Source of the DNA: Bacteroidales bacterium UBA4353
GTDB taxonomy: Bacteria; Bacteroidota; Bacteroidia; Bacteroidales; Paludibacteraceae
Assembly (NCBI GenBank): GCA_002394025.1
Contig: DGSV01000013.1
Span: 1-30,408, forward strand
DNA length: 30,408 bases
Direction: 5' to 3'
Numbering within the stretch: position 1 is the first letter of the stretch; each line of letters begins with the position of its first letter. The position numbers were made by a program, and so were the translations under genes. The notes below the pieces were generated by a model. It did not search any database, was not told the origin of the DNA, and saw nothing but the letters and a program-made list of their open reading frames with translations. Of the stretch, positions 16,878-24,315 are shown one piece after another.

Positions 16878-17453
16878 CTATTTACTAAACAGTAAAATAT
16901 AGTGGTGATTATTCTCATGACAGAGCATGACATAATCTGCCGAAGATTTCTTATACAGCAATCCAACCACGGAATTGTCAACATCATAAGTGGTCAGCGG
17001 ATCGTCATTAACTGTGCTTCCTCCTATAAACAACAAATGACTGTCATCCTTGCGGTACACATATCCTGACTGGCGTTGCGAACCTGCCAACTTACGATAG
17101 TATAAGCCCTTGCCATTAAACGTAAAGGCACATTTGAAGTAATTATATTCGTATATGCCACCAGCGTCAAGGATTATCTTTTTAACTTTAGTAAGTTTTG
17201 TAAGTTCACTATCAGCTATTGATAAAGAATCGTCAACAAGCAGACTTTTTATTTTATCAAGTTGCTGAGGATAATCAAAATATGTACCGGCACCATAATT
17301 ATCAATTATGTTCAGCATAGCGTCATGAGGATTGCTGAGAAAATCAACATCATCAGGAAACAATCCTTCATTGGTTGACATAGGAATAACTTGCTGTGAG
17401 AAAGACATAGCACAAATAAAAGTGAATGTCAATATTACTAACTTACACTTCAC
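16878..17453 (-). CDS. Small exported protein of unknown function
   Basis: 191 residues if translation starts at the GTG at 17453, which gives a clean signal peptide (KCKLVILTFTFICAMSFS, cut before QQVIP) and begins 11 bases after the metK stop. The frame is open further up to an ATG at 17519, but that would overlap metK by 55 bases and put an unlikely basic extension before the signal sequence. The mature protein is mixed alpha/beta with no recognised motif: NPHDAMLNIIDNYGAGTYFDYPQQLDKIKS is followed by KKIILDAGGIYEYNYFKCAF and a C-terminal beta-rich part ending NHHYILLFSK. It is AT-rich relative to metK. It is probably co-transcribed with metK. Confidence 0.65.
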   Translation of the reverse strand: MKCKLVILTFTFICAMSFSQQVIPMSTNEGLFPDDVDFLSNPHDAMLNIIDNYGAGTYFDYPQQLDKIKSLLVDDSLSIADSELTKLTKVKKIILDAGGIYEYNYFKCAFTFNGKGLYYRKLAGSQRQSGYVYRKDDSHLLFIGGSTVNDDPLTTYDVDNSVVGLLYKKSSADYVMLCHENNHHYILLFSK

Positions 17454-17464
17454 CGTATATTTGT

Positions 17465-18751
17465 TTATAGTATTCCAAACTCTTTTCTCACCTGCTCTAC
17501 GTAGTCTGTTTTTTCCCACGTAAACAGTTCAACTTCGCATTCTTTGATGGTACCGTCAGACTGTCGGAAGTGTTTTTTCACGACTTGTGGTGTACGCCCC
17601 ATATGTCCGTAGGCCGCCGTTTCCTCATAAATGGGATTGAGGAGTTTCAGGCGCTCGATGATAGCCCGAGGTGTCATATCAAATATTTTTGAGACCTTAT
17701 CGGCTATTTCTGTGTCGGAGCAGTTGACATGCGCTGTTCCATAAGTATTGACATATAGGCTGACAGGTTTTGCAATACCTATTGCGTAAGCCACCTGTAC
17801 GAGCACTTCGTCGGCGACGCCCGCCGCTACGAGGTTTTTGGCTATGTGCCGTGCGGCATACGCTGCCGAGCGGTCCACTTTGCTGGGGTCTTTGCCGGAG
17901 AACGCACCACCGCCGTGAGCCCCGCGACCGCCGTAAGTATCTACTATTATCTTGCGACCTGTAAGTCCGGTATCACCATGAGGACCCCCTATGACGAATT
18001 TTCCTGTGGGGTTGACATAAAGGACGAAATCATTGGAGGCAAGAAGGCGGGCATATTCCGGATCAAGACGCGCCACACGGGGCAGCAGAACATCGCGCAC
18101 ATCACGCTCTATAGTATTGCGCATCAGGCTGTCAGCTTCAGCTTGAGTGCCCGCCTCAGCGCCGACGGTCACGAACTCGTCATGCTGTGTACTCAACACA
18201 AGGGTGTGTAGCTTCACGGCATGATTTTGCTCATCAAATTCTATTGTTACCTGACTCTTGGCATCAGGGCGGAGATATGTCATTTGCTTGCCCTCTCGAC
18301 GTATCGCGGCGAGCTCAAGAAGCATGGCGTGCGCCATGTCAAGCGTCAGAGGCATAAGGTTGCGCGTCTGATTACAAGCATAGCCGAACATCATACCTTG
18401 GTCGCCGGCGCCCTGCTCAACGGCATTGTCAACGCCGCGGTTAATGTCCTGCGACTGCTCATGAAGGGCTGAGAAGATGCCGCAGCTGTTGCCGTCGAAC
18501 ATATACTCCGACTTAGTGTAGCCAATCCTGTTAATCACACCGCGAGCCACAGTCTGCAAATCAATATAAGCCTCGGACTTCACCTCACCGGCTATCACCA
18601 CCTGACCAGTGGTTACAAGAGTTTCACAAGCGACTTTGGAAGTGGAATCCAAGGCCAGAAATGAGTCCAAAACCGCATCAGAAATTTGGTCAGCGACCTT
18701 GTCAGGATGACCTTCCGAAACTGATTCGGAAGTAAAAAGATAATGTGCCAT
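17465..18751 (-). CDS. metK: S-adenosylmethionine synthase
   Basis: Makes S-adenosylmethionine from methionine and ATP in the cytosol. All signatures are present in the 428-residue protein: SESVSEGHPDKVADQISDA at the N terminus (ATP/methionine site), GAGDQGMMFGYA around 113-124, and the P-loop-like GGGAFSGKDPSKVDRSAAY in the last third. A longer central region than in E. coli MetK (about 384 residues) matches the Bacteroidota form. The start MAHYLFTSESVSEG is typical. A TAACTTTG box lies 81 bases upstream, divergent from the PAP2 gene, leaving an untranslated leader of about 75 bases in which I see no SAM riboswitch. Confidence 0.97.
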   Translation of the reverse strand: MAHYLFTSESVSEGHPDKVADQISDAVLDSFLALDSTSKVACETLVTTGQVVIAGEVKSEAYIDLQTVARGVINRIGYTKSEYMFDGNSCGIFSALHEQSQDINRGVDNAVEQGAGDQGMMFGYACNQTRNLMPLTLDMAHAMLLELAAIRREGKQMTYLRPDAKSQVTIEFDEQNHAVKLHTLVLSTQHDEFVTVGAEAGTQAEADSLMRNTIERDVRDVLLPRVARLDPEYARLLASNDFVLYVNPTGKFVIGGPHGDTGLTGRKIIVDTYGGRGAHGGGAFSGKDPSKVDRSAAYAARHIAKNLVAAGVADEVLVQVAYAIGIAKPVSLYVNTYGTAHVNCSDTEIADKVSKIFDMTPRAIIERLKLLNPIYEETAAYGHMGRTPQVVKKHFRQSDGTIKECEVELFTWEKTDYVEQVRKEFGIL

Positions 18752-18832
18752 AATGTTTTAGCATTTTTTAATACTGTGGTTGCAATCATCAGAAATCCTT
18801 CCACAGTCGGGTTAATAAATAGTTTGGAGATG

Positions 18833-18840
18833 CAAAGTTA
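18833..18840 (-). promoter_or_regulatory. -7 box (TAACTTTG) of metK
   Basis: Minus-strand TAACTTTG preceded by an A-rich tract and tcg, the same extended context as the box at 11141. It stands back to back with the plus-strand box at 18853, 12 bases away. Confidence 0.7.
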
Positions 18841-18852
18841 CGATTTTTTTCT

Positions 18853-18860
18853 TAATTTTG
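18853..18860 (+). promoter_or_regulatory. -7 box (TAATTTTG) of the PAP2 gene
   Basis: TAATTTTG followed after 9 bases by ATG 18870, so the transcript should start only a few bases before the start codon. This argues against the TTG at 18858, inside the box, as the start. Confidence 0.65.
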
Positions 18861-18869
18861 CATTTATTT

Positions 18870-19544
18870 ATGAAGATTCCGAGCACCAGATACATCATAA
18901 CATGCCTATGCCTTTGTCTTTCGCTGAATGTCATCAGTCAGTCGAAGGAAGCGGTATTCGTACGTAATAACGCCCGTATAAGCTCGCTTCACACCACCAG
19001 CGAGGTTTTCAGCACCAGCGTCTATTTCGTCAGCCTCGGGCTGCCTGTGGCCCAAGCCATTGCCGGAGGTGTCATGCACGACGACGAGCAAATCCGCTAT
19101 GCCGTGGGCAGCCTTGCGGCGGTAGGTATTACCTTCGGGCTCAAAGAAGGAATCAAACATATCGCGCAACGCCAACGCCCCTACGAACGCTATCCAGGCT
19201 ACATAGAACCCTACTACCACCCCGACTCCTACTCCATGCCTTCAGGACATACGGCGCTGGCTTTCAATACCGCCACAACGCTCACACTGCAGTACCGCCG
19301 GTGGTATATCAGCGTACCGGCATACCTCTGGGCCACTGCAGTGGGATATTCACGCATCAACCTCGGCGTACACTACCCCACAGACGTGTTGGCGGGTGCG
19401 GCACTGGGAGCTTTGAGCGCGTGGGCAACATACGAACTCAACAAATTCATCTGGGACAAAACCGGCAACAAGCCCATCTTCAAAAATCCTTCGCGGAAAC
19501 AAAGGCGGCAACTAACGACACCGGAAGATATGGCTTGGTACTAA
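18870..19544 (+). CDS. PAP2-family membrane-associated phosphatase
   Basis: 224 residues from ATG 18870. The three phosphatidic acid phosphatase motifs are intact: KHIAQRQRP (K-X6-RP), PSGHT and SRINLGVHYPTD (SR-X5-H-X3-D), giving the catalytic His residues. A signal peptide (MKIPSTRYIITCLCLCLSLNVISQ) and later hydrophobic segments suggest an envelope enzyme with its active site facing the periplasm. Family members dephosphorylate lipid phosphates such as undecaprenyl pyrophosphate, phosphatidic acid or lipid A precursors. The next gene, a GT4 glycosyltransferase, starts 21 bases later, so the pair may act in lipid-carrier-linked glycan synthesis; that link is inference. The substrate cannot be chosen from the sequence. 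Confidence 0.9.
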   Translation: MKIPSTRYIITCLCLCLSLNVISQSKEAVFVRNNARISSLHTTSEVFSTSVYFVSLGLPVAQAIAGGVMHDDEQIRYAVGSLAAVGITFGLKEGIKHIAQRQRPYERYPGYIEPYYHPDSYSMPSGHTALAFNTATTLTLQYRRWYISVPAYLWATAVGYSRINLGVHYPTDVLAGAALGALSAWATYELNKFIWDKTGNKPIFKNPSRKQRRQLTTPEDMAWY

Positions 19545-19565
19545 AACACATTAGGACCCTATACG

Positions 19566-20789
19566 ATGGCACGCATCCTCATCATAACAGACGCTCACAC
19601 CCCGCCGCTCTACGGAGTCCGGGCGCGCAGCTTTGCGCAACACCTTGCCCAACAAGGTCATGACGTAGAACTGATTAGTGAATACTACCATGACAACAAA
19701 ACGCAACTGACAAATCTCAAATACAAGTACTTACAACTACCCATCTACGGAAAAAACAGCGTCATGGCGTTCTTGGTCCGGACTGCGGTATGGCTCATTG
19801 ATATCCTCTTCCCGCTCAAGGAAAAACTATTCACCAATGCCATCAGAAAAAACATCAGCGGCAAAACCTATGACGCTATACTATGCAGCACCTTCAATTC
19901 TTTTCCGCTACTCACAGCGCATACCATAGCCCAAGAAGTCAATGCAAAACTAATCGTTGACATACGCGACATGGCAGAACAGGCTCCGGGATTTGTCTAT
20001 CACCAATACCACCACAGGATACTCACCCCACTGCTTAAACTCAAACAACGGCGCGAGACACAACGGCGCAACCAAGTGCTGCGACAAGCCGACGCGATAA
20101 CGACCGTGTCACCTTGGCACCTTGAACAACTCAAAGACTACAACACCAACATACACCTCATCTATAACGGCTATGACGCTGACAGCGTAGTGCCGCGTGC
20201 CAAAAAACAAGAAAACTTCAATATCGTATATTTAGGCAAGTACTATGGCAAGCCACTACAGAATGCACAACCTTTTTTCTCCTTTGTGCAACAACTCATT
20301 AACGATGAAGGGCTGGATATCCGCCTCACTTTCTATACCGACGCTGCAAGTCGTCAAATGCTGACGCAAGTCATCCATGATTCCATCCGTCATAGGATTA
20401 CTTTCCGTGACTACGTGCCCCGCCAACAAGTGCCGCATATACTTAGCAGAGCCTCTGCGGCATTGGTACTCACCGAAGTAGAGGATGCCGACGGTCCGCA
20501 CGGAATCATGACAACAAAATTCTTCGAAGCAATAGGAGCCGGCACGCCGGTGCTATGCTCGCGCTGCACATCAGGGCCCCTCAAAGAACTCATAGACAAC
20601 ACAAAAGCCGGCATAACAGACAGCGACCCTGAAGCGTTCCTGCAATACGTCAGAAAACTCTACAGACAATGGAGCGCGACAAACACCACGCAAACCGACA
20701 CAGACAGCAACACGGCTTGCCAATTCAGCAGACAACAGCAAGCCCTGCAACTACAGCAAGTGATTGAACAAACGATCAAAACTCACTAA
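19566..20789 (+). CDS. Family 4 (GT-B) glycosyltransferase
   Basis: 407 residues. The N-terminal Rossmann-like domain begins MARILIITDAHTPP..GVRARSFAQHLAQQGHDVELIS, a typical acceptor-side GT4 start, followed by a membrane-associating helix near 75-90 (VMAFLVRTAVWLIDILFPL). The C-terminal domain carries NIVYLGKYYGKP and the donor-binding block TTKFFEAIGAGTPVLC, where the family has E-X7-E; here the first Glu position is less clear. It is likely a cytosolic or peripheral membrane enzyme adding a sugar to a lipid-linked or surface glycan. It follows the PAP2 gene by 21 bases. Its stop codon (20787-20789) touches the stop of the convergent ATPase gene without a spacer. Confidence 0.88.
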   Translation: MARILIITDAHTPPLYGVRARSFAQHLAQQGHDVELISEYYHDNKTQLTNLKYKYLQLPIYGKNSVMAFLVRTAVWLIDILFPLKEKLFTNAIRKNISGKTYDAILCSTFNSFPLLTAHTIAQEVNAKLIVDIRDMAEQAPGFVYHQYHHRILTPLLKLKQRRETQRRNQVLRQADAITTVSPWHLEQLKDYNTNIHLIYNGYDADSVVPRAKKQENFNIVYLGKYYGKPLQNAQPFFSFVQQLINDEGLDIRLTFYTDAASRQMLTQVIHDSIRHRITFRDYVPRQQVPHILSRASAALVLTEVEDADGPHGIMTTKFFEAIGAGTPVLCSRCTSGPLKELIDNTKAGITDSDPEAFLQYVRKLYRQWSATNTTQTDTDSNTACQFSRQQQALQLQQVIEQTIKTH

Positions 20790-22136
20790 TCAACGCTGAC
20801 TTTTATCCTTAAGAAACCGCTTTAGCAGAAAAGCGAGGAAATATGGAAACGTGTAAAACTGACCGTTAAAACCGACATTCTTGTTACCTAACTTTATACC
20901 ATATTTCACATCAGGATATGATTTCCAAGTGATGAGATTACACAATGAGGCTGTAGCACCGTCTTTGGCTTTCACCTCAACAGGTATGAGAGAGTCGGCA
21001 TCACGAACAAAAAAATCCATCTCTAAAGCAGGATTATCGTGTTTGTAAAAATACAACTGCTCATAGCCTGACTTACGCAACATCTCCCCCACGACATTCT
21101 CATATATGGCGCCTTTATAGGTGCCAAAATTCTTATTGGCGCGGAGGTCTTCCTGCGCCTCCTCGTCAAGAGATGCTATCAGAAGTCCCGTGTCATGATA
21201 ATAAAGCTTGTAATAGTCAGCGTCATAATTACCCTTCAAAGGCAGCTCAACATTATTCAGACAATAGCACACGTTTATCACACCTGCCTGCCGGAGCCAT
21301 TCCACAGCTCCCACATACTCTCTGTTGCGAGCCCCTTTCGCTATTTTCGTTATCTGATACTTCTTGTTTTCTTTGGCCAGAAAGGTCGATATGTGAGTGT
21401 ACACCGCAAGCACTCTGGCTTTGTCTGATTGCCGGGCATATTTTGTTATGTCTTCCTCATAGTCCTTTAGCAACTGCCTTTGCAGTTCCAGAGTACCTCC
21501 GAAATGCCCGTTATCAATGAACATCTTAACAACCTCCGGCATTCCGCCAAGTGTCATATATTCACGAAAAATGTCTATCAGGGTGGCTAATTCTATTTGC
21601 GAGAACGGCTGTACATCTATCATGTGCTGATACATGTTTTCTATCTGCCAACTTTTGTAGCCTTTGGCCCACAAAAATTCCTCGAAGTCCATCGAATACA
21701 TCTCATAGTCTTCCTTGAAACCAACAGCATTACTCTCTATCTCCTCGTAGTAAATACCCATCAACGACCCTGAACAGATAACATCATAACGGCCGTCCTC
21801 ACAAAAGGACTTCAACGACGTAGCGCAGTCAGGACACCTCTGCAGTTCATCAAAAAAAATCAATGTCTTGTAGGGTATGAACTCCCACGAAGGTTCCAAT
21901 AAGGAGATATTCTTGATAATGGACTCAACTTCATACCCGTCGTCGAAAATCGACCTGAACTTCTTCTGCAGCACAAAGTTTATCTCAATAACTGACTCGT
22001 AATTAGCCGCGGCAAATGAGCGTATTGACGCTGTTTTACCCACCTGTCTGGCTCCTTTCACTATCAAGGGTTTTCTCCTTGCATTACCTTTCCATTCCAA
22101 AAGGTAATCATCTATCTTTCTTTTTAGCAGTTCCAT
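20790..22136 (-). CDS. AAA-family ATPase with DUF4143 domain
   Basis: 448 residues. Walker A is GARQVGKT (28-35), Walker B TLIFFDELQ with D96-E97, and a sensor-like CSGSLMG follows near 120. The C-terminal half is DUF4143, ending in a nuclease-fold-like segment (ALEMDFFVRDADSLIPVEVKAKDG) whose E-D-E-x-K pattern resembles PD-(D/E)XK enzymes. The family is abundant in Bacteroidota, often in many copies per genome, and its role is not established; some have been discussed with toxin-antitoxin or mobile functions, which I cannot confirm here. It is AT-rich compared with the neighbouring glycosyltransferase. A promoter (22278-22310) and about 130 bases of leader with palindromic repeats precede it. 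Confidence 0.9.
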   Translation of the reverse strand: MELLKRKIDDYLLEWKGNARRKPLIVKGARQVGKTASIRSFAAANYESVIEINFVLQKKFRSIFDDGYEVESIIKNISLLEPSWEFIPYKTLIFFDELQRCPDCATSLKSFCEDGRYDVICSGSLMGIYYEEIESNAVGFKEDYEMYSMDFEEFLWAKGYKSWQIENMYQHMIDVQPFSQIELATLIDIFREYMTLGGMPEVVKMFIDNGHFGGTLELQRQLLKDYEEDITKYARQSDKARVLAVYTHISTFLAKENKKYQITKIAKGARNREYVGAVEWLRQAGVINVCYCLNNVELPLKGNYDADYYKLYYHDTGLLIASLDEEAQEDLRANKNFGTYKGAIYENVVGEMLRKSGYEQLYFYKHDNPALEMDFFVRDADSLIPVEVKAKDGATASLCNLITWKSYPDVKYGIKLGNKNVGFNGQFYTFPYFLAFLLKRFLKDKSQR

Positions 22137-22194
22137 AGCGCCTAAGCTTTATAATACAATCTATATCAATTTTTTAATGTTATTCCAACCTGAC

Positions 22195-22275
22195 AAAATC
22201 ACATTTTCGGGCTTGTATTTGCCCCGAAAATCACATTTTTTCGGCTTGTTTTTGCCCCGAAAATCACATTTTCGG
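22195..22275 (-). repeat. Three palindromic repeats in the ATPase leader
   Basis: Units start at 22195, 22227 and 22260, i.e. 32-33 bases apart. The core on the minus strand is ccgaaaatgtgattttcgg, a hairpin with a 7-bp stem (22257-22263/22269-22275; 22224-22230/22238-22244). Spacers are near-identical (ggcaaa-acaagcc type). The copy nearest the gene has lost one arm. All three lie between the promoter and the start codon, so they would be transcribed. Confidence 0.85.
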
Positions 22276-22277
22276 CA

Positions 22278-22310
22278 CAAAGGTAGTATTTTTTTTCTGA
22301 TTAGCGCAAA
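22278..22310 (-). promoter_or_regulatory. Promoter of the AAA/DUF4143 gene
   Basis: On the minus strand TTTG (22310-22307), a 21-base spacer and TACCTTTG (22285-22278). Transcription would start near 22272, inside the first palindromic repeat. Confidence 0.7.
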
Positions 22311-22400
22311 ACGACACAGAAAACATTTGCGTTTTTTCCGCAAACGTTAACATTAACGCTTTAGCAGACAACAGCGGAGCTTCATAGAGCGTGTTAAGGA

Positions 22401-22416
22401 GCCCGCTCTGGCGGGC
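22401..22416. terminator. GC-rich hairpin
   Basis: gcccgc (22401-22406) and gcgggc (22411-22416) pair around tctg. There is no U-tract on either side. It sits just upstream of the peroxidase promoter and might insulate it, or it may be a regulatory site; evidence is weak. Confidence 0.35.
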
Positions 22417-22420
22417 GGCA

Positions 22421-22452
22421 TTTGCTCAATTAACGAAAATTCATTAACTTTG
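22421..22452 (+). promoter_or_regulatory. Promoter of the peroxidase gene and following operon
   Basis: TTTG (22421-22424), 20-base spacer, TAACTTTG (22445-22452). The start codon is at 22495, leaving a leader of about 37 bases. Confidence 0.78.
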
Positions 22453-22494
22453 CCGTCATCAAGACAAAATTAACACACAATAACACACACCACT

Positions 22495-23094
22495 ATGAAA
22501 CGAAAACTTTCCATAGCGCTCAGCGTAGTATTCGTGGCTATAGTCGGCGCGCTGTTGCTCATAGGCAACAAGTCCGACATGCTATCGTCATTAACAAACT
22601 CAAACAAAAAAGATATGGCTACCATTTATGATTTCAAACCTCTGAACAACCGTGGCGAGGAAGTGGACATGTCGCAGTACAAAGGCAAAGTCCTCCTCAT
22701 AGTCAACACCGCCAGCAAATGCGGTTTTACACCCCAATACAAAGGTCTTCAGGAACTCTACGATAAATATAAAGACCAAGGTCTTGTTGTTATCGGTTTC
22801 CCCTGCGACCAATTCGCTCATCAAGAACCCGGCAGTGATGAGGAGATAGCGCAATTCTGCGAGTTGAACTTCGGCGTTAACTTCCCGCTGATGAAGAAAA
22901 TAGACGTCAACGGCGACAAGCAGGACCCGCTGTTCGCATACCTCAAAGCGCAAACAAAAGGCTTCCTGACGGACGCCATCAAATGGAACTTCACGAAATT
23001 CCTCGTATCCAAGGACGGCGAGAAAATCATCCGTTACGCTCCCACTACAAAACCCGAAGACATAGACGCCGAAATACGTCACATGCTTAGATAA
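22495..23094 (+). CDS. Membrane-anchored glutathione peroxidase-like thiol peroxidase
   Basis: 199 residues. An N-terminal hydrophobic segment (ALSVVFVAIVGALLLIG) serves as membrane anchor or uncleaved signal, so the enzyme should face the periplasm. The GPx fold from about residue 44 has the full catalytic set: Cys76 in NTASKCGFTPQY, Gln106 in GFPCDQF, and Trp164-Asn165 in KWNFTKF. Cysteine rather than selenocysteine indicates a thioredoxin-type peroxidase that reduces hydroperoxides. The start follows a good promoter (22421-22452). It is 33 bases ahead of the small exported protein gene and may lead the operon that includes the VTC-domain cluster, although a functional link is not evident. 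Confidence 0.93.
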   Translation: MKRKLSIALSVVFVAIVGALLLIGNKSDMLSSLTNSNKKDMATIYDFKPLNNRGEEVDMSQYKGKVLLIVNTASKCGFTPQYKGLQELYDKYKDQGLVVIGFPCDQFAHQEPGSDEEIAQFCELNFGVNFPLMKKIDVNGDKQDPLFAYLKAQTKGFLTDAIKWNFTKFLVSKDGEKIIRYAPTTKPEDIDAEIRHMLR

Positions 23095-23127
23095 GGAAGA
23101 TTAAGCAAAACACAGAAACCTGCCATT

Positions 23128-23553
23128 ATGAAGAAATTATTAACGCTGATGACCTTGGCGCTATGTGCTGCTATGGTGTTCGGACAAGTGAGCGAAGAAA
23201 CACTCGCCAAGCGCAACAAGCGCAAAAACCTGACCATCAAAGAGTGGAACACAAGCCAATCGACAAAAACACGATGGCTCGATAATCAACGCACTTATGA
23301 CGACCAAGGACGCAAGATAGAAGAAATAGAATATGCCTCATACGGCATGCGATGGCGCAAAGTCTATCAATACGATGACACTACGGGACTGCTGGTGAGA
23401 GAAGTGGAGTATGACGACCGCAACAAACCATACATGATAAGGAAGTACGAGTACAATACTGACGGAACTAAAAAGAAACAATACAACTACTCACCTACCG
23501 GTAAACTGATGTCAGTAAAGGTCTTTGAATACATATTCTCCGATGCTAAATAA
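23128..23553 (+). CDS. Small exported protein of unknown function
   Basis: 141 residues with a signal peptide (MKKLLTLMTLALCAAMVFG, cut before QVSEE). The mature part is highly charged and rich in Tyr, Lys and Asp, with short strand-turn patterns like YDDQGRKIEEIEY, YDDTTGLLVREVEYDD and YNTDGTKKKQYNYSPTGKL that resemble antitoxin/YD-type or MORN-like beta-repeats. This kind of small repeat protein is common in Bacteroidales secretomes, without a known function. Its last 11 bases overlap the start of the VTC-domain gene, which points to translational coupling and a shared role with that cluster. Confidence 0.8.
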   Translation: MKKLLTLMTLALCAAMVFGQVSEETLAKRNKRKNLTIKEWNTSQSTKTRWLDNQRTYDDQGRKIEEIEYASYGMRWRKVYQYDDTTGLLVREVEYDDRNKPYMIRKYEYNTDGTKKKQYNYSPTGKLMSVKVFEYIFSDAK

Positions 23554-24313
23554 GTCGGCAATAGAATCGGTACTCAAGCAGATGATGCCTATCACGCTTG
23601 AACAGATGAATGGTATCAAACTCATGAACCGAATTGATACCAAGTACATCATGAATTTGGAACGGCTACCCGAACTACTGCTCAAAGCCAAAGACAAATA
23701 CTTCGTACAGGACATTGACGGCAACCGCACCCCGACATACGACACCATCTACTACGACACCGATGCCTGTGATATGTATCTCAGACATCACGACCGACAA
23801 CTCAGACGACAGAAAATCAGAACTCGCAACTATGTGGAGTCAGGGTTGTTCTTCATAGAAGTCAAGAACAAGACTAACACGGGACGCACCAAGAAGAAAC
23901 GTGTCAGCATAAATCCTGAAGCCTTCGAGCACATAGAACTTGATGCCGAAGGCTTCGAATTCCTTGAGATGCGCTCGCACTATGACCCGCTAACCCTTTC
24001 ACCACACGTTCGCACCCATTTCCAACGCATTACGCTTGTCAACAAACGCAAGACGGAACGACTCACACTCGACTTCTGCTTGCTATTCGAAAATTTCAGA
24101 ACAAAAAAAGTCGTAGAGTGTGATAACCTGCTCATTGTAGAACTCAAACAAGACGGCGCGCAACATTCCGAGATGAAAGATATTCTGCTCGATATGCGCG
24201 TCAAACAAGCCAAATGCAGCAAATACTGCATAGGTACCGCACTGACTAACACAACGGTGAAAACTAACCGCTTCAAGAAAAAACTACGACTCATTGATAA
24301 ACTAAACCACTGA
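23543..24313 (+). CDS. VTC-domain protein (polyphosphate polymerase-like)
   Basis: 256 residues from ATG 23543, which overlaps the previous stop by 11 bases; the frame's TTG at 23525 is less likely. The VTC fold is a triphosphate tunnel; in yeast Vtc4 it makes polyphosphate from ATP. Basic and acidic tunnel residues expected in the family are visible: RIDTKY near 32-37, a RRQKIRTRNY block (near 90), FFIEVKNKTNTGRTKKKRV (about 104-122), ERLTLDF and IVELKQDG (near 205). No membrane segment is present, so it is cytosolic. The DUF4956 membrane protein gene follows after 2 bases, a pairing I know as recurrent in bacteria. Whether the product is polyphosphate has not been shown for this pairing as far as I know. 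Confidence 0.87.
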   Translation: MLNKSAIESVLKQMMPITLEQMNGIKLMNRIDTKYIMNLERLPELLLKAKDKYFVQDIDGNRTPTYDTIYYDTDACDMYLRHHDRQLRRQKIRTRNYVESGLFFIEVKNKTNTGRTKKKRVSINPEAFEHIELDAEGFEFLEMRSHYDPLTLSPHVRTHFQRITLVNKRKTERLTLDFCLLFENFRTKKVVECDNLLIVELKQDGAQHSEMKDILLDMRVKQAKCSKYCIGTALTNTTVKTNRFKKKLRLIDKLNH

Positions 24314-24315
24314 CT

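Larger units (their letters stand above)
22137..22494. other. 358-bp intergenic region between divergent genes
   Basis: No gene was found. From left to right it holds the leader of the ATPase gene with three repeats (22195-22275), the minus-strand promoter (22278-22310), a hairpin tttgcg/cgcaaa (22326-22331/22339-22344), an inverted repeat cgttaa-ca-ttaacg (about 22345-22358), a GC-rich hairpin (22401-22416) and the plus-strand promoter of the peroxidase gene (22421-22452). The minus-strand frame at 22161-22343 only reads through the repeats. Confidence 0.8.

Noticed and set aside
18752..18832. SAM riboswitch in the metK leader
   Set aside because: The leader of about 75-80 bases shows no conserved SAM-I or SAM-II type pairing that I could find, and no terminator hairpin before the start codon.
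22195..22275. Regularly spaced repeats that might be a short CRISPR array
   Set aside because: The spacing is regular but the sequence between palindromes is also repeated, so there are no unique spacers, and no cas gene is nearby.
22161..22343. Small minus-strand frame with repeated KCDFRGK peptides
   Set aside because: The repetition comes from the palindromic leader repeats; it begins upstream of the probable transcription start and has no supporting features.
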